The notes under the pieces are model-generated. The model saw only the letters and a list, made by a program, of their open reading frames with translations, had not been told where the DNA came from and made no database searches. Positions 11,600 to 23,999 of a DNA stretch of 64,000 nucleotides are shown here, piece after piece. Numbering within the stretch: the stretch's first letter is position 1; every line of letters begins with the position of its first letter. The translations under genes were made by a program, and so were the position numbers. The stretch is from Thereva unica (taxonomy: Eukaryota > Arthropoda > Insecta > Diptera > Therevidae), in assembly GCA_949987705.1 (NCBI GenBank), contig OX465284.1, positions 71,781,470 through 71,845,469 of the forward strand. Direction: 5' to 3'.

Positions 11600-13190
11600 A
11601 GTATAAAAAAATGCACGCACAAAGTGACCGAGTTTTTTTAAGTCAGTTATGCCGCCACAAATCTACACAAACGCTTGTTTTTCTCTGTTTGTCATTCGCT
11701 TCACTGAAACGGCATTTGTGTCAATCGTAGGCTACTCAGCTCTACGTTGATGCTCCCAAAAAATTCAAATTTTCCAACGGCTTTTTAAAATTCGAAAAAT
11801 TAAAATCACTCTAACTTTTTTATTCGCGAATCGATTTCGTTGAAATTCCTTATTACAAAACTATGCCATAAAAAGAACATTTTCTGAAAATTTAAACGAA
11901 ATCGGTCGACGAACAAAAAAGCCTTAGCGTGTACAAACTTTTTGTTTGCCTATTAATATATAAGATAATATCGTCGAATAAGAATATTCGGTCAAAAATG
12001 TACCGAACTGAACTGAACGTTCGGCCGAATTATTCGGTTCAGTTTTACGCAGTAAACAGGTTCATGTAAGTCAACGAAGCGTTCTGCAAATAGCAGCGTT
12101 TGCCCACTCTTCTTGCACTTCACGCTAGCTCGGCTCTTCACCGCTCTTTCTTTTATTGCAATTTCTTTCGTGATAGAGTAGTTATCGCCAAAAACTAAGG
12201 AACTAAAGCAAGATTGTGGGGAAATGGCAATTCCATAAACATTGAGGCCCTACGCCATGAGTCGACTGATTTTCAATCGCAGTTTCAAACTGATTTCACC
12301 ATTATCACGCTCACAACCATCACAACCAGTTTGCAACCAAAATGGAACCTTTGTCCACACACAAGCGCAATTGATTTTGATCAATCGGTGTTCTGTGCTC
12401 ATGAAGATTTTGTTGAATAAACTTTGACACGTACAATGCAACCACGCAACTGAAACTGGAGGCATTTCCAAGCGTACATTCGTTGCATTCGGTGACAGAC
12501 AATATAGAAGTGTGTGTATTCGAATGCATGCAACGCAAATGTCGGTCTTCTTGCGAGAAATCCAAAATATAGATAGTTTAGGGCGTTACATAAACTTATA
12601 ATTCATCCGACACGCGAAACTGGCTGGAAGCGAGTTATTCGTCGAGAAGTGTCGCAACCTTCGCGGTTGACTTTTCACCCGTTATGTCGTGGACATGAAA
12701 CGACATAGAGTTTCGGTCAATAGCCCATTTGAAAGATATTTTAATACCCGTATTTCTGCTGTTTACTACGTTATCATATGAGCAACCGTTAAGGAGATAT
12801 TAAAAAAAAAATGGCGTTATCAGTTATTTCAGGCACGTGCAGTACGAACTTTGGCGTTGGATTACTCGCAAACTATACAAGCGAGAACGATGACTAAGTG
12901 CTTATTCTAAAGGTAATTACTAGCACTTTAAGTTTGGTAACCGGCATTAACGCACACAAATTAATATCTTTCGAGTTAATCGCAAAAAACTGCATTCAAC
13001 CCCAACTACATGATCAAGGTTGAACTTTGAACGGCCATAAATTTGAGCCAAATCAACTTACAGACCTCGTTGAGGGCTCATTTTGTAGATAATTTTATTC
13101 TCCAACACCTCGCCAATAATCATTTTCAGCTATCATTGCATGAAAACTGGTTATTTGGTATAAACGACCTCTACCTCTTTTTCAAGATGG
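11600..13190. other. Unassigned region
   Basis: No coding homology is seen. Around 11970-12055 there are several TTCGG/CCGAA words, including GAATATTC, that could fold locally. 12214-12565 is open in several frames on both strands, a compositional effect. Confidence 0.35.
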
Positions 13191-13198
13191 CGGCTTTT

Positions 13199-13320
13199 CC
13201 CAACACACTGCGACCCCACAAACTTGGTTTTAACATTGTCAGATGTACCCAAACAAATTCCATAAAAAAAATTCGTACATCATGGAATGCAATTTCATTT
13301 ACTAATTGCACTGGACTATA
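13199..13320. repeat. Dispersed 120-130 bp repeat, copy 2
   Basis: This is a direct-orientation copy of 11404-11533, sharing CACTGCGACCCCACAAACTT and TAACATTGTCAGATGTACCC. The two copies are 1.8 kb apart. They are too short and lack TG..CA ends, so I do not read them as LTRs. Confidence 0.75.
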
Positions 13321-13559
13321 CAGTTTTTGTCGTAGTAGGTTTTATCAGAGTGTTTCTCATACTACATGTACTGCAAAATTAAGATATAAGCAATTTTCTC
13401 TTACAAGCCAGTGACATAAGATCCAAAACCTTGAGTTTGTCTATGTAGGATCAGGGTAGTAGGATGAGAGTCGCAAAGATTTCTCAGAAGAAAAAGAAGA
13501 AAACTCTTCTGAACTGATGCAATCCTGCTTACTTGGAATATAGGATGGAAAATCCTATT

Positions 13560-14010
13560 TTAGTGCAGATAGAAGTTCAAATTGTTGCCATCTTGTCGTT
13601 GAGATAATAACACTGCAGTTCCTCTGCGGGAGGGGGTGATTGCATGACATTTGCTGGTGTTTAGAAGTAATTTGTTGTTTTTGCACCAGCCTTGTAAAGC
13701 CTTGAGCTTCGATTGGAAAAATGATACATCTGTTTGGGGTTTGATTGCAGTACATATTTTGCGGTCGTTAACGTAGAAGAGATGTGCAATATTAATTATT
13801 AGAAAATCGGCCATGAAGATATTGAAAATAATAGGACTAAGGTGACTACCCTGAGGAACAGCCAAACACAATTTTGTTGGACACCATCCTTGAAATCTCA
13901 CAACTTGTGTTCTTCCATTAAGCTATGATTTTATCCATTTCAATGTAGGATACCAAATTTTAGTAGTTTTGCATTTAAAATATGTTGTTCAACTCGATCA
14001 AGGGATTAGA
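13560..14010 (-). pseudogene. Jockey/CR1-like reverse transcriptase fragment
   Basis: The minus strand reads RVEQHILNAKLLKFGI (about 13995-13950), then AVPQGSHLSPIIFNIFMADF, LFYVNDRKICTAI and LKALQGWCKNNKLLLNTSKC. These are RT motifs 3 to 6 of a Jockey/CR1-type LINE. The catalytic YADD is altered to YVND, and a stop and a frame change lie upstream of the PQGS motif. The fragment has neither endonuclease nor C-terminus and is dead. Confidence 0.85.
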
Positions 14011-14059
14011 TGCCTGAAGTCTAAACAGCACTAAGTAGTTCGGAGATGAATGTCTGGTC

Positions 14060-14508
14060 GCCACGCACGTTGGAAGTGAAACCATGGATTCTGGTTACAG
14101 GATCTGTGGCTTAAGGACGCCCACATTTAATCCCCTTTATAACAAAGGCAAGAAAAAACCCAGAACAGGAATTCTGGTCAAAAACGATATTAACACCTTT
14201 CTTCTGCCTCAATTTAGTGACGGAGACTTAACGGTAAAGTGAGCACAGAAAAAACTCAGGTTGGCCTCTTTTTATCTAGCCCACGACGATAAGGGCCTTT
14301 TACCTCCGATAAGCTTCCAGGACCTGGTAAGATACACCGATGCTACCACGGTCCTGGTTATGGGAGGCGATGCCACGCACACCATACATATGGGGCAGCA
14401 CGGACACCAATGACCGGTGAAGCTATTTTCAACTACCTATTAGGCACCAGGCTTGCTATCTGTATCAAGGAAAACGACCCCACCTTTGTTACCAAAAATA
14501 GATATTAA
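14060..14508 (+). pseudogene. LINE apurinic-type endonuclease domain fragment
   Basis: The plus strand reads GYRICGLRTPTFN, GILVKNDINTFLLPQFSDGD, YLAHDDKGLLPPISFQDLVR and VLVMGGDATHT. After a one-base shift it continues WGSTDTNDR, GEAIFNYLLG and DPTFVTKNR. This is the middle and end of the exonuclease-endonuclease-phosphatase domain of R1/LOA/I-type LINEs, normally containing GDANAHH..WGS..TN.RG. Two stops and two frame changes disable it. It lies head-on against the minus-strand RT fragment to its left, so the two are separate insertions. Confidence 0.85.
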
Positions 14509-14793
14509 CGGAGATTTCAACAGCTTCCTAGCACAATTTAGGTATTTTAGTTGATGTTTAAGAATGCGAAAAATATCTCGGATTACGGGCAAAGATAATT
14601 TTTGAGTCGAGTTACTGGAAATCCTAGTTGATGTTTGATCCTGAAAATCCTGGTATTTGCACAAAAAATGAAGCGTTTTGTGCTGCATTCTTTTGGGCAA
14701 ATACCAGGAATTCGAAATGGGGTGAAATCTGGTCAAAAAGAAGTACGTAATAAGCAAAACGTATGAAATTGTTGTTATCAGGCGCAAGAACAT
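14509..14793 (-). pseudogene. Probable LINE ORF2 C-terminal fragment
   Basis: This minus-strand ORF contains PKRMQHKTLHFLCKYQD and LSLPVIRDIFRILKHQLKYL. The pattern resembles the post-RT tail of Jockey/I-type LINEs, where R.Q...L.FL.YK is followed by L.L..RR....F.YK. It abuts the endonuclease fragment at about 14508. Assignment is tentative because the similarity is to a loosely conserved region. Confidence 0.5.
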
Positions 14794-14799
14794 TCGAAA

Positions 14800-17700
14800 A
14801 AGGAATAGGTATTGAAAATCAATGCATTAGAAGAGGTAATTGTGGGGCTTTCATATGGCAGCCCTTTTGAGCTAACGCCTCATTGAGCCTAAGTTGCGAT
14901 AGGAGCCCATCTATTTTACAAATGTACATTAAATTGTTAAAAAAGAATTTTTGTGCGAAGAATTTAAAAATTGTATTCCGAAATTAATACTACAAAACCG
15001 TTAGGCATGGAAAAACGTAACAATATGATAAAAAGTCCTTTATAATGATTTCCAAGTTTTCTGTTGTTGCTTTAACGTTAAATCCAGCATATGCTTAAGT
15101 TTCTAAATTTGAAGCACACATAATCATTTTTCCCCTTATTCTCCTAGGCGTCCTTTATTATGACGACAGTAAAAGGCTAACCACAACCAAAAGAAAAAAA
15201 ATCTCTTAAAATATTGCAAAATTCTGAAACTTTTTATAACTAAAAATTTTCATACAAATAAGCCCAACCCTGATTAACTTTAAACAGATATAAAACCAGG
15301 TATAAAAATATCCCAAATAAACCCTCTGCTTTATACAAAAAGGAGCACAAAAGGTCCTTAATTTGCTCCCCTTTTTTGTATAATTAAACCCCATCTATTT
15401 ACACACGAATATCTCCTTTACCTTAACCTTTAAAAAAACCTTTAAAAACCCCCCTTGTACGTGTAACAAAGGGAAATCTCCATAACAATAAGACGAATCA
15501 CCTTAATCTTTGCCATCCCATCCACATGCTTCATCACACCTTGGCCCCCCCTTGTCGTAATTTTTATCCTTCCAGTAGAGGCTCTCCCCGCCAGGAACTT
15601 CTTCTTAACAAGATTCCATATTCATGTAAGGCTCCGGGTACTCATACACAATCAACAAATCTTTTGTGCAAATACCCTTTGCGGCCCAATTGAGAGTCGA
15701 CAATTGGTGTCCTTGTATTACCCTTTTGCGGTCAGGAACCTTTCCGCCCTTACCAAAAAAAAGTTACAGTTACTTTCTCCTGTACAATTCCTCTTCTTAC
15801 CCTAATCGTTAGGACGTTCCCATACAGTATGAAGCTACATTTCACAACGGACACAAAGGGAGAACTGCTGACATAAGGCAATGTCCATTCAGTATATATA
15901 TTTTTTTTGCTTGGTTCAGCTCCATGTAGTCACCATCCCCCCATTAGAGGGGTGACTGCTCGGGATGGTATGGAATGGGGATGAAATGTACAAAATGTGT
16001 ACATCATAGACAAAATACGTACTGACGCCTGTAGACATACGTCCGCATTCCGACTAGGATGCTTCCTATGCTTCCTAGGGGAGCATAGCCTTAAACGCAT
16101 CGTATACAGAAAGATTGGGCGTTGGGGAGTTCTGATGGGTGGGAAATAAATTGCAGGGGATGGAAAATGGAAAATGCGTTCCGAGGGTGACCTGGGAATC
16201 GAGCGGATGTCCAGGAATCTGTCTGAAAATGGTGAACGGGGGTGGGGTGAGAGGGGCTGGAGCCAGAATGAGGCATTGTGCGAAATTGTAATTTTTGCAA
16301 GAAGATGGACGGAATTGCTCCCATGAGAATTGTTCTAGGCAATCGCACGCTTACACACACACATACATTGGACGTTAATGCTTCCGTGTTCGTTTTGTTG
16401 TAATTTAAACTAAAATTCCATCAAAATTTTAATTAACAGAATATTTGGGAATTACAGCAGGTGTATCTGCTTAAATATTCGAGTTAGGCAAACACTCAAG
16501 CACCAGCCAGCTAAACAAAATGCCTCCCCACATTCTACCCCCGTACCAGCCGTCGGTGTGCCCTGTGGGTTTGGCAGTGCTGCTTGTTGACAAAGCTGCG
16601 ATAATGACAGATGCGTAACATCACATTTTCCCGCAGGGCCTCGGTGAGGTTTCACCAAAAACTTTTCCTCAGCCGTGCGGTGAGCAAAATGACATCCCAA
16701 TGATGCAAATTGGGACAAATTAGTTTATGCTCCCCGAAAGGCGGCGCACAAGGAGGATTCTCGCCTCCTCGGTCTCCTGAATTCATTTTATATACATATA
16801 AATTCCATTGGGACGGTGTCAAGCTTCCATTCAAACTCTTCAATTCTGGGGGGCCGCCCGCCATCGTTATAAGGGCGGCTGGGGGATGGCCCCAAAACGA
16901 CGAAGTTCAGTTGTCGTGTTGAGGGCGGATGAGCTAAACTCCTTGTACATGAACAAGTGTTTGTGTACAACTTAATTAAGATTTGTAATACCGCCAGTGG
17001 GTGACAAAACGTGTGCCGAGGTAACTCTTGTTGTTACGAAACTATTACTGGCGACAGGCCTTGGCCCTTTAACCTGCAACAGCACACGGCAGCAGAAGGG
17101 CCAAAGACATTCTGGATTTTATCGTAGGGCGCTTAATTTGATTCTGAAAGTTGAGTCCTTTGGTAAAAGTTTTTACGTGCATGCGCAGTGTGTCCTGTTA
17201 CTTAAGGACTATTACGTATGAAGTTTGAGATGATTTTGTTTGAGTTTTAATAACGTCCTTCCGAAAGGAGCGCTGCAAAACTTCGTGCCGTGTCGCGTCT
17301 AGGGAAATCTTCACCGGGGCCAGGAACTTTTATCAACTGCTTGTGCGAGTTATTTACTAACACACCCTTATCCCTATTCGCAGTCCCTAAAGTCATCTTC
17401 GCGATGCAAAAATGTGAACAATTCCATTCATACCCCAAGTTGCCAGCAGCATCTCGCGGTGCATCTTTTATTTTTAATTTAAATCTATTTTTAACCACCG
17501 AACAGCGAACGGGTTAAATCTGATTCATCCCAGCCAGCCCTCAACCCCCTCTGGTTCGTGCCTCGGGAGCCCCATGCATCCGTCGTCAACCCTAGTAAAA
17601 TACTTCGGACTCTTCTTCTTCTGGTGGAATCTGTTTTAATGAATCGAACTGAATGGATTCCCCCTCGGTGCGTTTCATTAATGTCCATTCTCTCGAGCTG

Positions 17701-18836
17701 AATGCGTTTAATTTAGTGTCTTCTGGTCTTGATTATTCTGGTCCGCTGTCTAAATTTAGTTGCATCAATCTCTCCCATGCGCATGCGTTCCATACTCTCG
17801 ATTATACCGAATTGCAGCGGTTTTGTTGCAGGTCGCCGCTGCTGGGTTTGGGCTGCATTTAACTCAAATTATTCATGCTCCGATTTCCATGTCGGATTGT
17901 GTGTTTTTGGTGACATTTTCCCAGACTTATGGCTTATATGGAATGATCAAAAATTGTTTTGTTTTAGTCTCATTTCGTTGGAATAGAAGAAGAATATTTT
18001 AAGCATTTCCTGCTTTGTCAGGGTGATTTATTAAGGGTTGGCAGTTTTGTGGGTATGGAAAGGGTTGAAAGATTTTTATGAGATGGAAACTATGTGCTGT
18101 TGTGGATATCTACTTTTCATTATAACATTGTCCCTTTGCTCTGCGACTTGTAATCTATTGTTAGTTTGGGTTGAGAGGTTTGAAATCAGATTTGCTCAAG
18201 TCTTTCTACTACGCACTTGTGGATTTATGGAAATTGTTTATCAAATTGTTGTTGGAACTAAACCGGAACTTATTCAAGAGTTTGGTTTATTTGGTAACAA
18301 GCCAAAGACGTGTAACTTATTCACCCTGGGTTAACCGGAATTTCAATATAAATTCATAACTACGCATCATGACTACATAATCCATTTTGACCTTTGAGGA
18401 CTCTTCTGAGTATTTTCAAGGGTATAAAATTTTGTAATCAAAAGATTCGTGCAAAACTTTACTAATGTGAAAAAATATATTATTCAAAGCGCGATTTGTA
18501 GTATAACCTATCGTCCTTTTACTTTGTCACATCGAGTTTTGCCAGAAAAGATTACTCTGCAACCATTTTTTCTACCTTAAAAAAGTGGTAAATGTACATT
18601 TTAAATGAGGACCATTTGCGCCAAATTTACTAATAATGCAAAGGAATTGTCGATAATAACTCTATAGAGCACCGAAAAAATCACCAATATCCCCAATGGT
18701 AATTCGTATTAGGTATATCAAGTAAACAACGGAAAACAAATGTGTATTTATAAATCACATCCCACACGATAGATATCGGATATCCTACTTTTATCACTTT
18801 CCGCAGCATTTGTTTGAATGTAGTCATAAACATACA
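14800..18836. other. Unassigned region, no gene seen
   Basis: I found no supported coding sequence. 16080-17250 and 17490-17990 are GC-richer and could hold conserved noncoding DNA, but a single sequence cannot show this. Open frames up to 98 codons (18038-18334) have no domain signature. Confidence 0.35.
15331..15383. repeat. Short hairpin
   Basis: TTATACAAAAAGGAGCA is followed after about 16 bases by TGCTCCCCTTTTTTGTATAA, so the two arms can pair over 17 or more bases. Function is unknown; it may be the remnant of a small MITE. Confidence 0.6.
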
Positions 18837-19013
18837 TCATTCTTCTTCTTCTTTGATGGGTCTGCAACGGTCACTTATACGAGCAGATGCCTGAGCGGCG
18901 CAGTCTACCAAGCCTTATTTTTCTGCCTTATTTATCTGCTTTCTGCTAAGCACCCATGTCTTGGATGCATATGTCAGTACCAGTAAGACCATCGTTATAG
19001 TAGAGGTTTAGGT

Positions 19014-19185
19014 AACTCCGCCGTCGTCTGGTCCCAAGTCCATAGTGTGAAAGGAGAACAGTGGACGACCTGCCGAATTGATCAGAATTGGGAAAGCGAC
19101 GAAACTAGGCAATAAAACGGCATATTTTAAAGCGGTACCGAAAATGCCGCGTATCCGTTGCGGAGATCAAAGAAGAAGAAGAACA
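19014..19185 (+). mobile_element. 5'-truncated LINE tail with 12-bp target duplication
   Basis: This 172-bp plus-strand insert lies inside the minus-strand RTE element. Both sides carry AGAGGTTTAGGT (19002-19013 and 19186-19197), a 12-bp target-site duplication. Its 3' end, GCGTATCCGTTGCGG followed by GATCAAAGAAGAAGAAGAA, matches the tail at 42371-42432. This is the signature of target-primed reverse transcription with a (GAA)n-like tail. Confidence 0.85.
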
Positions 19186-19877
19186 AGAGGTTTAGGTGGT
19201 GTGGTCAGATGCTTGGATTTAAGAAACTTGACCGACTATACTTTGTTAGCTTTTAGCAGCCGTCCATGTATTTATTATTTCATGCTATTGCCGGCTGCTA
19301 CTATGATTTTAAAATCTCAAACTCGTGTTCCTCTACCTTGATTGTAGGACCAATGTTAGGTGTTCTTGCGGATAAAGCCGCCACGAACTTTGATTTGCTT
19401 TGTAGAGTTCTACTTTGGCTAAGCTGTCATTGGCGGCTTTGAAGTCTATGAAGAGGTGTTGAATTGAGTTTTGAAACTCTAGACATTTTTCCATTTCACC
19501 TCAAGGTGAAAATCTGATCAGTTGTTTATTTGACTGGGCTGAAGCCCACTGGTAATGACCTATGATGTTTCTGGCCTATGGGGCCATCCTGTTTTGTAGG
19601 ATAGCGAAGACTATCTTATGCGCGGTTCTCAACAACGTTATACGTTGTGATATCCCCTTTTTTGTGTACTGTAAATTCTCATTCCCATACTTGCATAATT
19701 AATTCATGGATCGCTTGGTGTAATGTAGGCCCTGCATTTTTAACCAGCTCAGTTGGGATGCCGACTGCACCCAAGGCCTTGTTGTTTTTGAGTCGGTTAT
19801 CGCTCTCAAAGATTCTCCCAAGCTTGGTGGCGGTGGCATAGCATTATCATTAGATATTGGTAGAACCTCCAAATCCT

Positions 19878-20389
19878 TGTAGCAGTCGCTACGCATTAAT
19901 TTTATGTTTCTCTTATTATGAGTTTGTGTTGTTAGTTATCGAATTCAAATATATGTACTTACAATTTTGGAGTACAGTGTGCGTTACGTCATCGGTTTAG
20001 ATTTTCACTACTACTTTGGAAATACACTTTAGGGAAATCACAATCACGTACGCTTACACTGTACAAGTATTGAATGTATAAAACATAGGTACACGAATTG
20101 ATTTGACATGTAAAATAAAAAAATAGAATGTATTAGTAATAAAGTTTTTGTTGAACGTTTAACATGCAAAATAGTAACTCATGTATTAGTTGGAAGTTTT
20201 TATCATTAAAAGTTCCGGTTGTATAATTCAACCGCATGTAAAGTCGTTTAACTTAAAATAAAAATAACCTGAATAAAAATATTTTTAAATCGATACAAAA
20301 TAAATAGTTTATTTACTAAAACAATTATAAACTATTATGGTGTGGAGAGGAACTCCAAAATAATGTAAATGTGGAGGCCCCCCACATCA
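19878..20389. mobile_element. Solo LTR of an LTR retrotransposon
   Basis: The insert begins TGTAGCAGTCGC and ends CCCCCCACATCA, the TG..CA termini of an LTR. It is flanked by an exact 5-bp duplication ATCCT (19873-19877 and 20390-20394). Removing it joins the minus-strand RTE reading frame without a shift (..GEPPED then LEVLPISND..), an independent proof of the borders. At 512 bp it fits an LTR; AATAAAG near 20141 could be a polyadenylation signal. No internal region or second LTR is present, so the element has recombined out. Superfamily (Gypsy or BEL) cannot be set from the LTR alone. Confidence 0.9.
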
Positions 20390-20889
20390 ATCCTCAGGTG
20401 GTTCGCCATTTAGCAATTTATGAAAGTGCTCTTCCCAACGCCCCAAGATGCCTTTAGGATCGATGATCAGATTCTTTTCTCTGTCGTTGCAGTATGTGCA
20501 ACGTGCTATGAGTTTCTCCCTACTGGGGATTCTTAGCAAAACAGAGTCCGCTGGAGGGCAACTGTTTCCGCCCTGTGACCCATGAGGGATTAAACGAGCG
20601 CAATGATGAATGATGATGGGGGTTCTTCGATAGAACTTACGCGCCTGGTGCGGCCGTCGCTCTCTGTACTGCCCTAGTTCACGGATGCCATTTTTCTCCC
20701 AAGCTTTCTTTTTTCGTCTGTGAATTCTCTGTTCTTCTTTTCTGAGCACTTTATATTTCTTACGTCCAATTGCCAGCTTGCATTCATTATCTAACCAGTC
20801 GTTCCGATCTCTACGACTTCTGCCTAAGATGGAATTAGCAGTACCGATGACAATATTTTTAAGGCGGGTCCAGCCCGGCATCTCATCCC

Positions 20890-22479
20890 CAGGACTTAGG
20901 GCGAGTCATGCATAGACCGTAATTGTGATACATATATGTAGTTCTAAATGTCTGAATCTCTCTCTGATAGCGATTTGTGTGAACGCTTTATTCCACATAT
21001 AAAGATTTTACAATACCATGAACCCCTGTAATTGACAGTGTGTTTCTCGAGTAGCATACAACCAAATGACCAAAGGCTCATTAAGCACTTGTGAAATCGC
21101 TTGCTATTGTTTTTGCTAACTAATGGGGAGTTCTTCTTCATTGATGTTTCTGAAATTAAGCTTTTGGAAATAAAAGACCCGAAATATAGACTTATAATAA
21201 TTTATTGAGAATCGATTGACGGTTTAAATCAGACTGACTGTCTGCACACTCCGTGAAGTAAACGCCGGTCGAAATTTCTCTATTAGCGCTAGCAATACAG
21301 TAGCGATATTCTGCAATAATTGATTTCACTTTATAATACTACATAATAAATAAAAATTATCTATTCTCACCATCATATGCTCTTCTAACAATGCATGTGC
21401 CGACAACCATTCCCTAAAGAGCCTCCGCAAACTAAGAATTAAGCAAAATCAAATAAATATTTTCCAAGCAATTTATACGAAAACATTTCAAATAATAAGT
21501 TGCTGTCAGAAACACTTAAGAAACATTTCAACAATTTTGAGATTTGTTCCTCGCAAAAAAGGAGACAATGCAACAACAACACGCAGAAATTCTCATCATA
21601 AAAACCCCGACTTTTTTGCACAAAAACAGGAAACTTAAAAGACGCAAAAAAACATCCAAATTAGAATTCTCGAATTGCATCCATCAAGGTAAATCCTTCC
21701 TTAACCTACATCAGCACAGAATACCTGGACAACAGAGTCTGGACATAGCCAGGAGTCTACGACGGAGGAGGACTGCAATTCTTGAAGATTGATCCTTGAC
21801 ACACGAAAAAAGCAAAGGGAAAAAATTGTTCAGGGAGGAAAGGAGGGATCGTGTCGGATTTCTTTTGTATAGCGACAAAAAAGGATAGACGAATACAAGA
21901 AAAAAAACTATCAAACTAAGAACTACGAAGGGAAAAATTAAATTTGTTTTGCAGGGGATCCTGCGATCAGAGGAGAATGCCTGAATGATTCCTTTTTTCG
22001 AGGCTAATTAAAGAGGGTCTATACCTGGAGGAATTCTGATGAATATAACGAACATTTACCTGAGATGAGATAGGAGAATTGATCAAGGTGAATACGGCAT
22101 ATGGTTGGTCTATTATGGGCCAAGGAAATGTTTTGCTTTCTTTATGAAATTAAACGTTTACCAGCTCGGAAATTTGGGAAGATGTGTCCAGGTTTGAATG
22201 TTGTCTGATTTTAGCACAACAAACAGTAACAGATGTTTTTGTGTCCTTTCAATTGAAGATGGTTTGTTTACAAGTGCGGAAATGCAACTAGTTTTGTGTG
22301 TTTTCTCAGCAAAATTCGTAACCTTAAGCTGTTGTGTTATTTCTATAGATTATTGCAAGTTTTACAATATGAAAGAAGTTATTCTGGCTTCGTTCGCACC
22401 CTAAAAAGCATGAATCAGGGTTTAAATTGCTGGAGATATTTTAATACTGTTGCTGTTGACTTTGCTTTGGTGCCAAAAA
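20890..22479. other. Unassigned AT-rich region
   Basis: No recognised genes or paired repeats are seen. ORFs stay under 85 codons. Confidence 0.35.
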
Positions 22480-22920
22480 GACCACAGAAATTTACTTTGC
22501 TATGCGTTACAGCAATCATATGTATATCATTTTGCTGCAGGCTGTGAAAACTTTTTTGTTTCATACTTCTGCGAATGCTGTTGCTTATAAATGCTGGAAC
22601 ATGCTGCTCCGGCTGCGAATGCTTCACATACACACAAAAAAGGTTCCACCCCTCTAAACAAATACCATTTTACTATATAAAGTTGGACCATGAAAAAAAG
22701 CTGAAGGAAACACTGTATTTCACAGACCTTGGAGAGGAAAGCTTTGAAAAACTGTAAGCAAACAGAAAGCTTTTCGCAGCAAAGTATTTTAAAGCTGAAG
22801 CATTTGCAGCCGGACCAGTATGCTCCTGAAAACTTTTAAGTAATTTAAAAGCAACAGCATTCGCAGCGATTTGAATCAAACAGCTTTCGCAGTAATCAGC
22901 AAAGTAAGTTTAAAAATATG
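22480..22920. mobile_element. Fold-back (long inverted-repeat) element
   Basis: The left arm (about 22490-22625) contains TTTACTTTGCT, CTGCGAATGCTGTTGC and CTCCGGCTGCGAATGC. The right arm (about 22795-22915) reads, inverted, GCATTTGCAGCCGGACCAG, GCAACAGCATTCGCAG and CAGCAAAGTAAGTTT. The arms pair imperfectly over roughly 120-140 bases around a short centre. No target duplication was fixed and there is no coding sequence. It is probably a decayed MITE. Confidence 0.7.
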
Positions 22921-23634
22921 TGCTTTGCTTTAAGTTTACTTTGTGTTCAAACCCTAGGATGAATTATTTCCAAATTTTCAAAAGATTTCGAGCTTTTATG
23001 ACGTCAAAATTTTTTGAGACATTCTGACTGAATGAAAAGCATGATATTATCCGGAATGTTTCCAACCGTGATCAGTGGAATCATAAAAGGATGTCTGAAC
23101 AGAGTTAGCAGATGGGAGGCAGAATGCAGCTGCGCTGATCCTATTCACTGAAAAAACGAAAATCCCTACGCCAAACTCCAGAGGTCGGACAGACACATTC
23201 TTACTCTATGGTCAAGGGTGAAATTTGTGGTTATAATGCTAGGACCAAAACTCAACTTTAAGTTGAACATCGAGGAAAGGGCGAAGAAAGCTTTCATAGT
23301 TTTCTACCCCCGTAAAAATACATTTGGCAAGACATCGGGTCTGGAGCCAAATATGGTCCTGTCGATGTACACAGTATGTTTCGTTATGGCTGGCTTTAGC
23401 ACATGCTGCCTTTCACCCTACGAGCATAGAAATATGGCTTGCTACTCCAGGGAATGATTACCACAATCACAAACTATTTTCTCCTTATCAGATTAAGATG
23501 GTTACCAAATCAATAGACGGTATCAAAACGCTAGTAGATAAGCAGTACCGGCGCACTTTCTATGTATGCATAAATCAGTGTGTATGTGTTTTTGGATGTG
23601 TCTATATTAGAGGAGTCAGATAAGCAAAACATAG

Positions 23635-23860
23635 CATAGCTGCTGAAAACGATTCGCCTCCTTGTTTGATCAATTCTGCTGTGGTGTTATCAATTCCTGG
23701 AGATTTGTTGTTTTTTAAGGATCGTATGGCACCTTCTACTTCTTCCAGGGTGGATGCAATTGTTTCTGGTGTGATTGTTATATTTTAGACGGGGTTCTGG
23801 TATTTATCTGACGCTGTAATTTGCTTTCAGCAGTTCGCTAAAAAATGCCTTTCACCTTTT
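23635..23860 (-). pseudogene. RTE-type reverse transcriptase fragment
   Basis: The minus strand reads TITPETIASTLEEVEGAIR, then SLKNNKSPGIDNTTAELIKQ and GGESFSA. This is the start of the RTE reverse-transcriptase domain, whose usual form is LKNNKAPG.DGI.AELLK.GG. It is isolated and truncated on both sides. Confidence 0.85.
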
Positions 23861-23999
23861 CTTTACATCTTCGCTGCTTAAAGCTACGAACCCTCCTGCA
23901 CACGGACAACAAGACAGGATTTGTACTATAGCTAGTAGTATCAATTACATGATTGAGCTGTGGGAGAGGTCCTTTAGACACTCCCTTAAAGAGAGAATA

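Larger units (their letters stand above)
18838..20881 (-). pseudogene. RTE-type LINE, linker through 3' tail, with two later insertions
   Basis: The minus strand starts with an open 164-codon linker: RNDWLDNECK near 20800 and GRWEEHFHKLLNGEPPED ending at 20390. After the solo LTR it resumes directly with LEVLPISND. Then come LKNNKALGAVGIPTELVKN, TLHQAIHELIMQVWE, VFAILQNRMAP, an RPGKST-like region near 19530, and HLFIDFKAANDSLAKVELYK near 19440-19380. It ends with VLTYASKTWVLSRKQ near 18980 and an AAAGAAGAAGAAGAA tail at 18838. These are RTE-clade RT motifs 0 to 4 and the 3' end. Stops and a missing YADD block show it is dead. Upstream endonuclease is not visible. Confidence 0.9.

Noticed and set aside
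11404..13320. Direct repeats as LTRs of a miniature LTR element
   Set aside because: No TG..CA ends, no 4-6 bp duplication, and the interior includes unrelated sequence.
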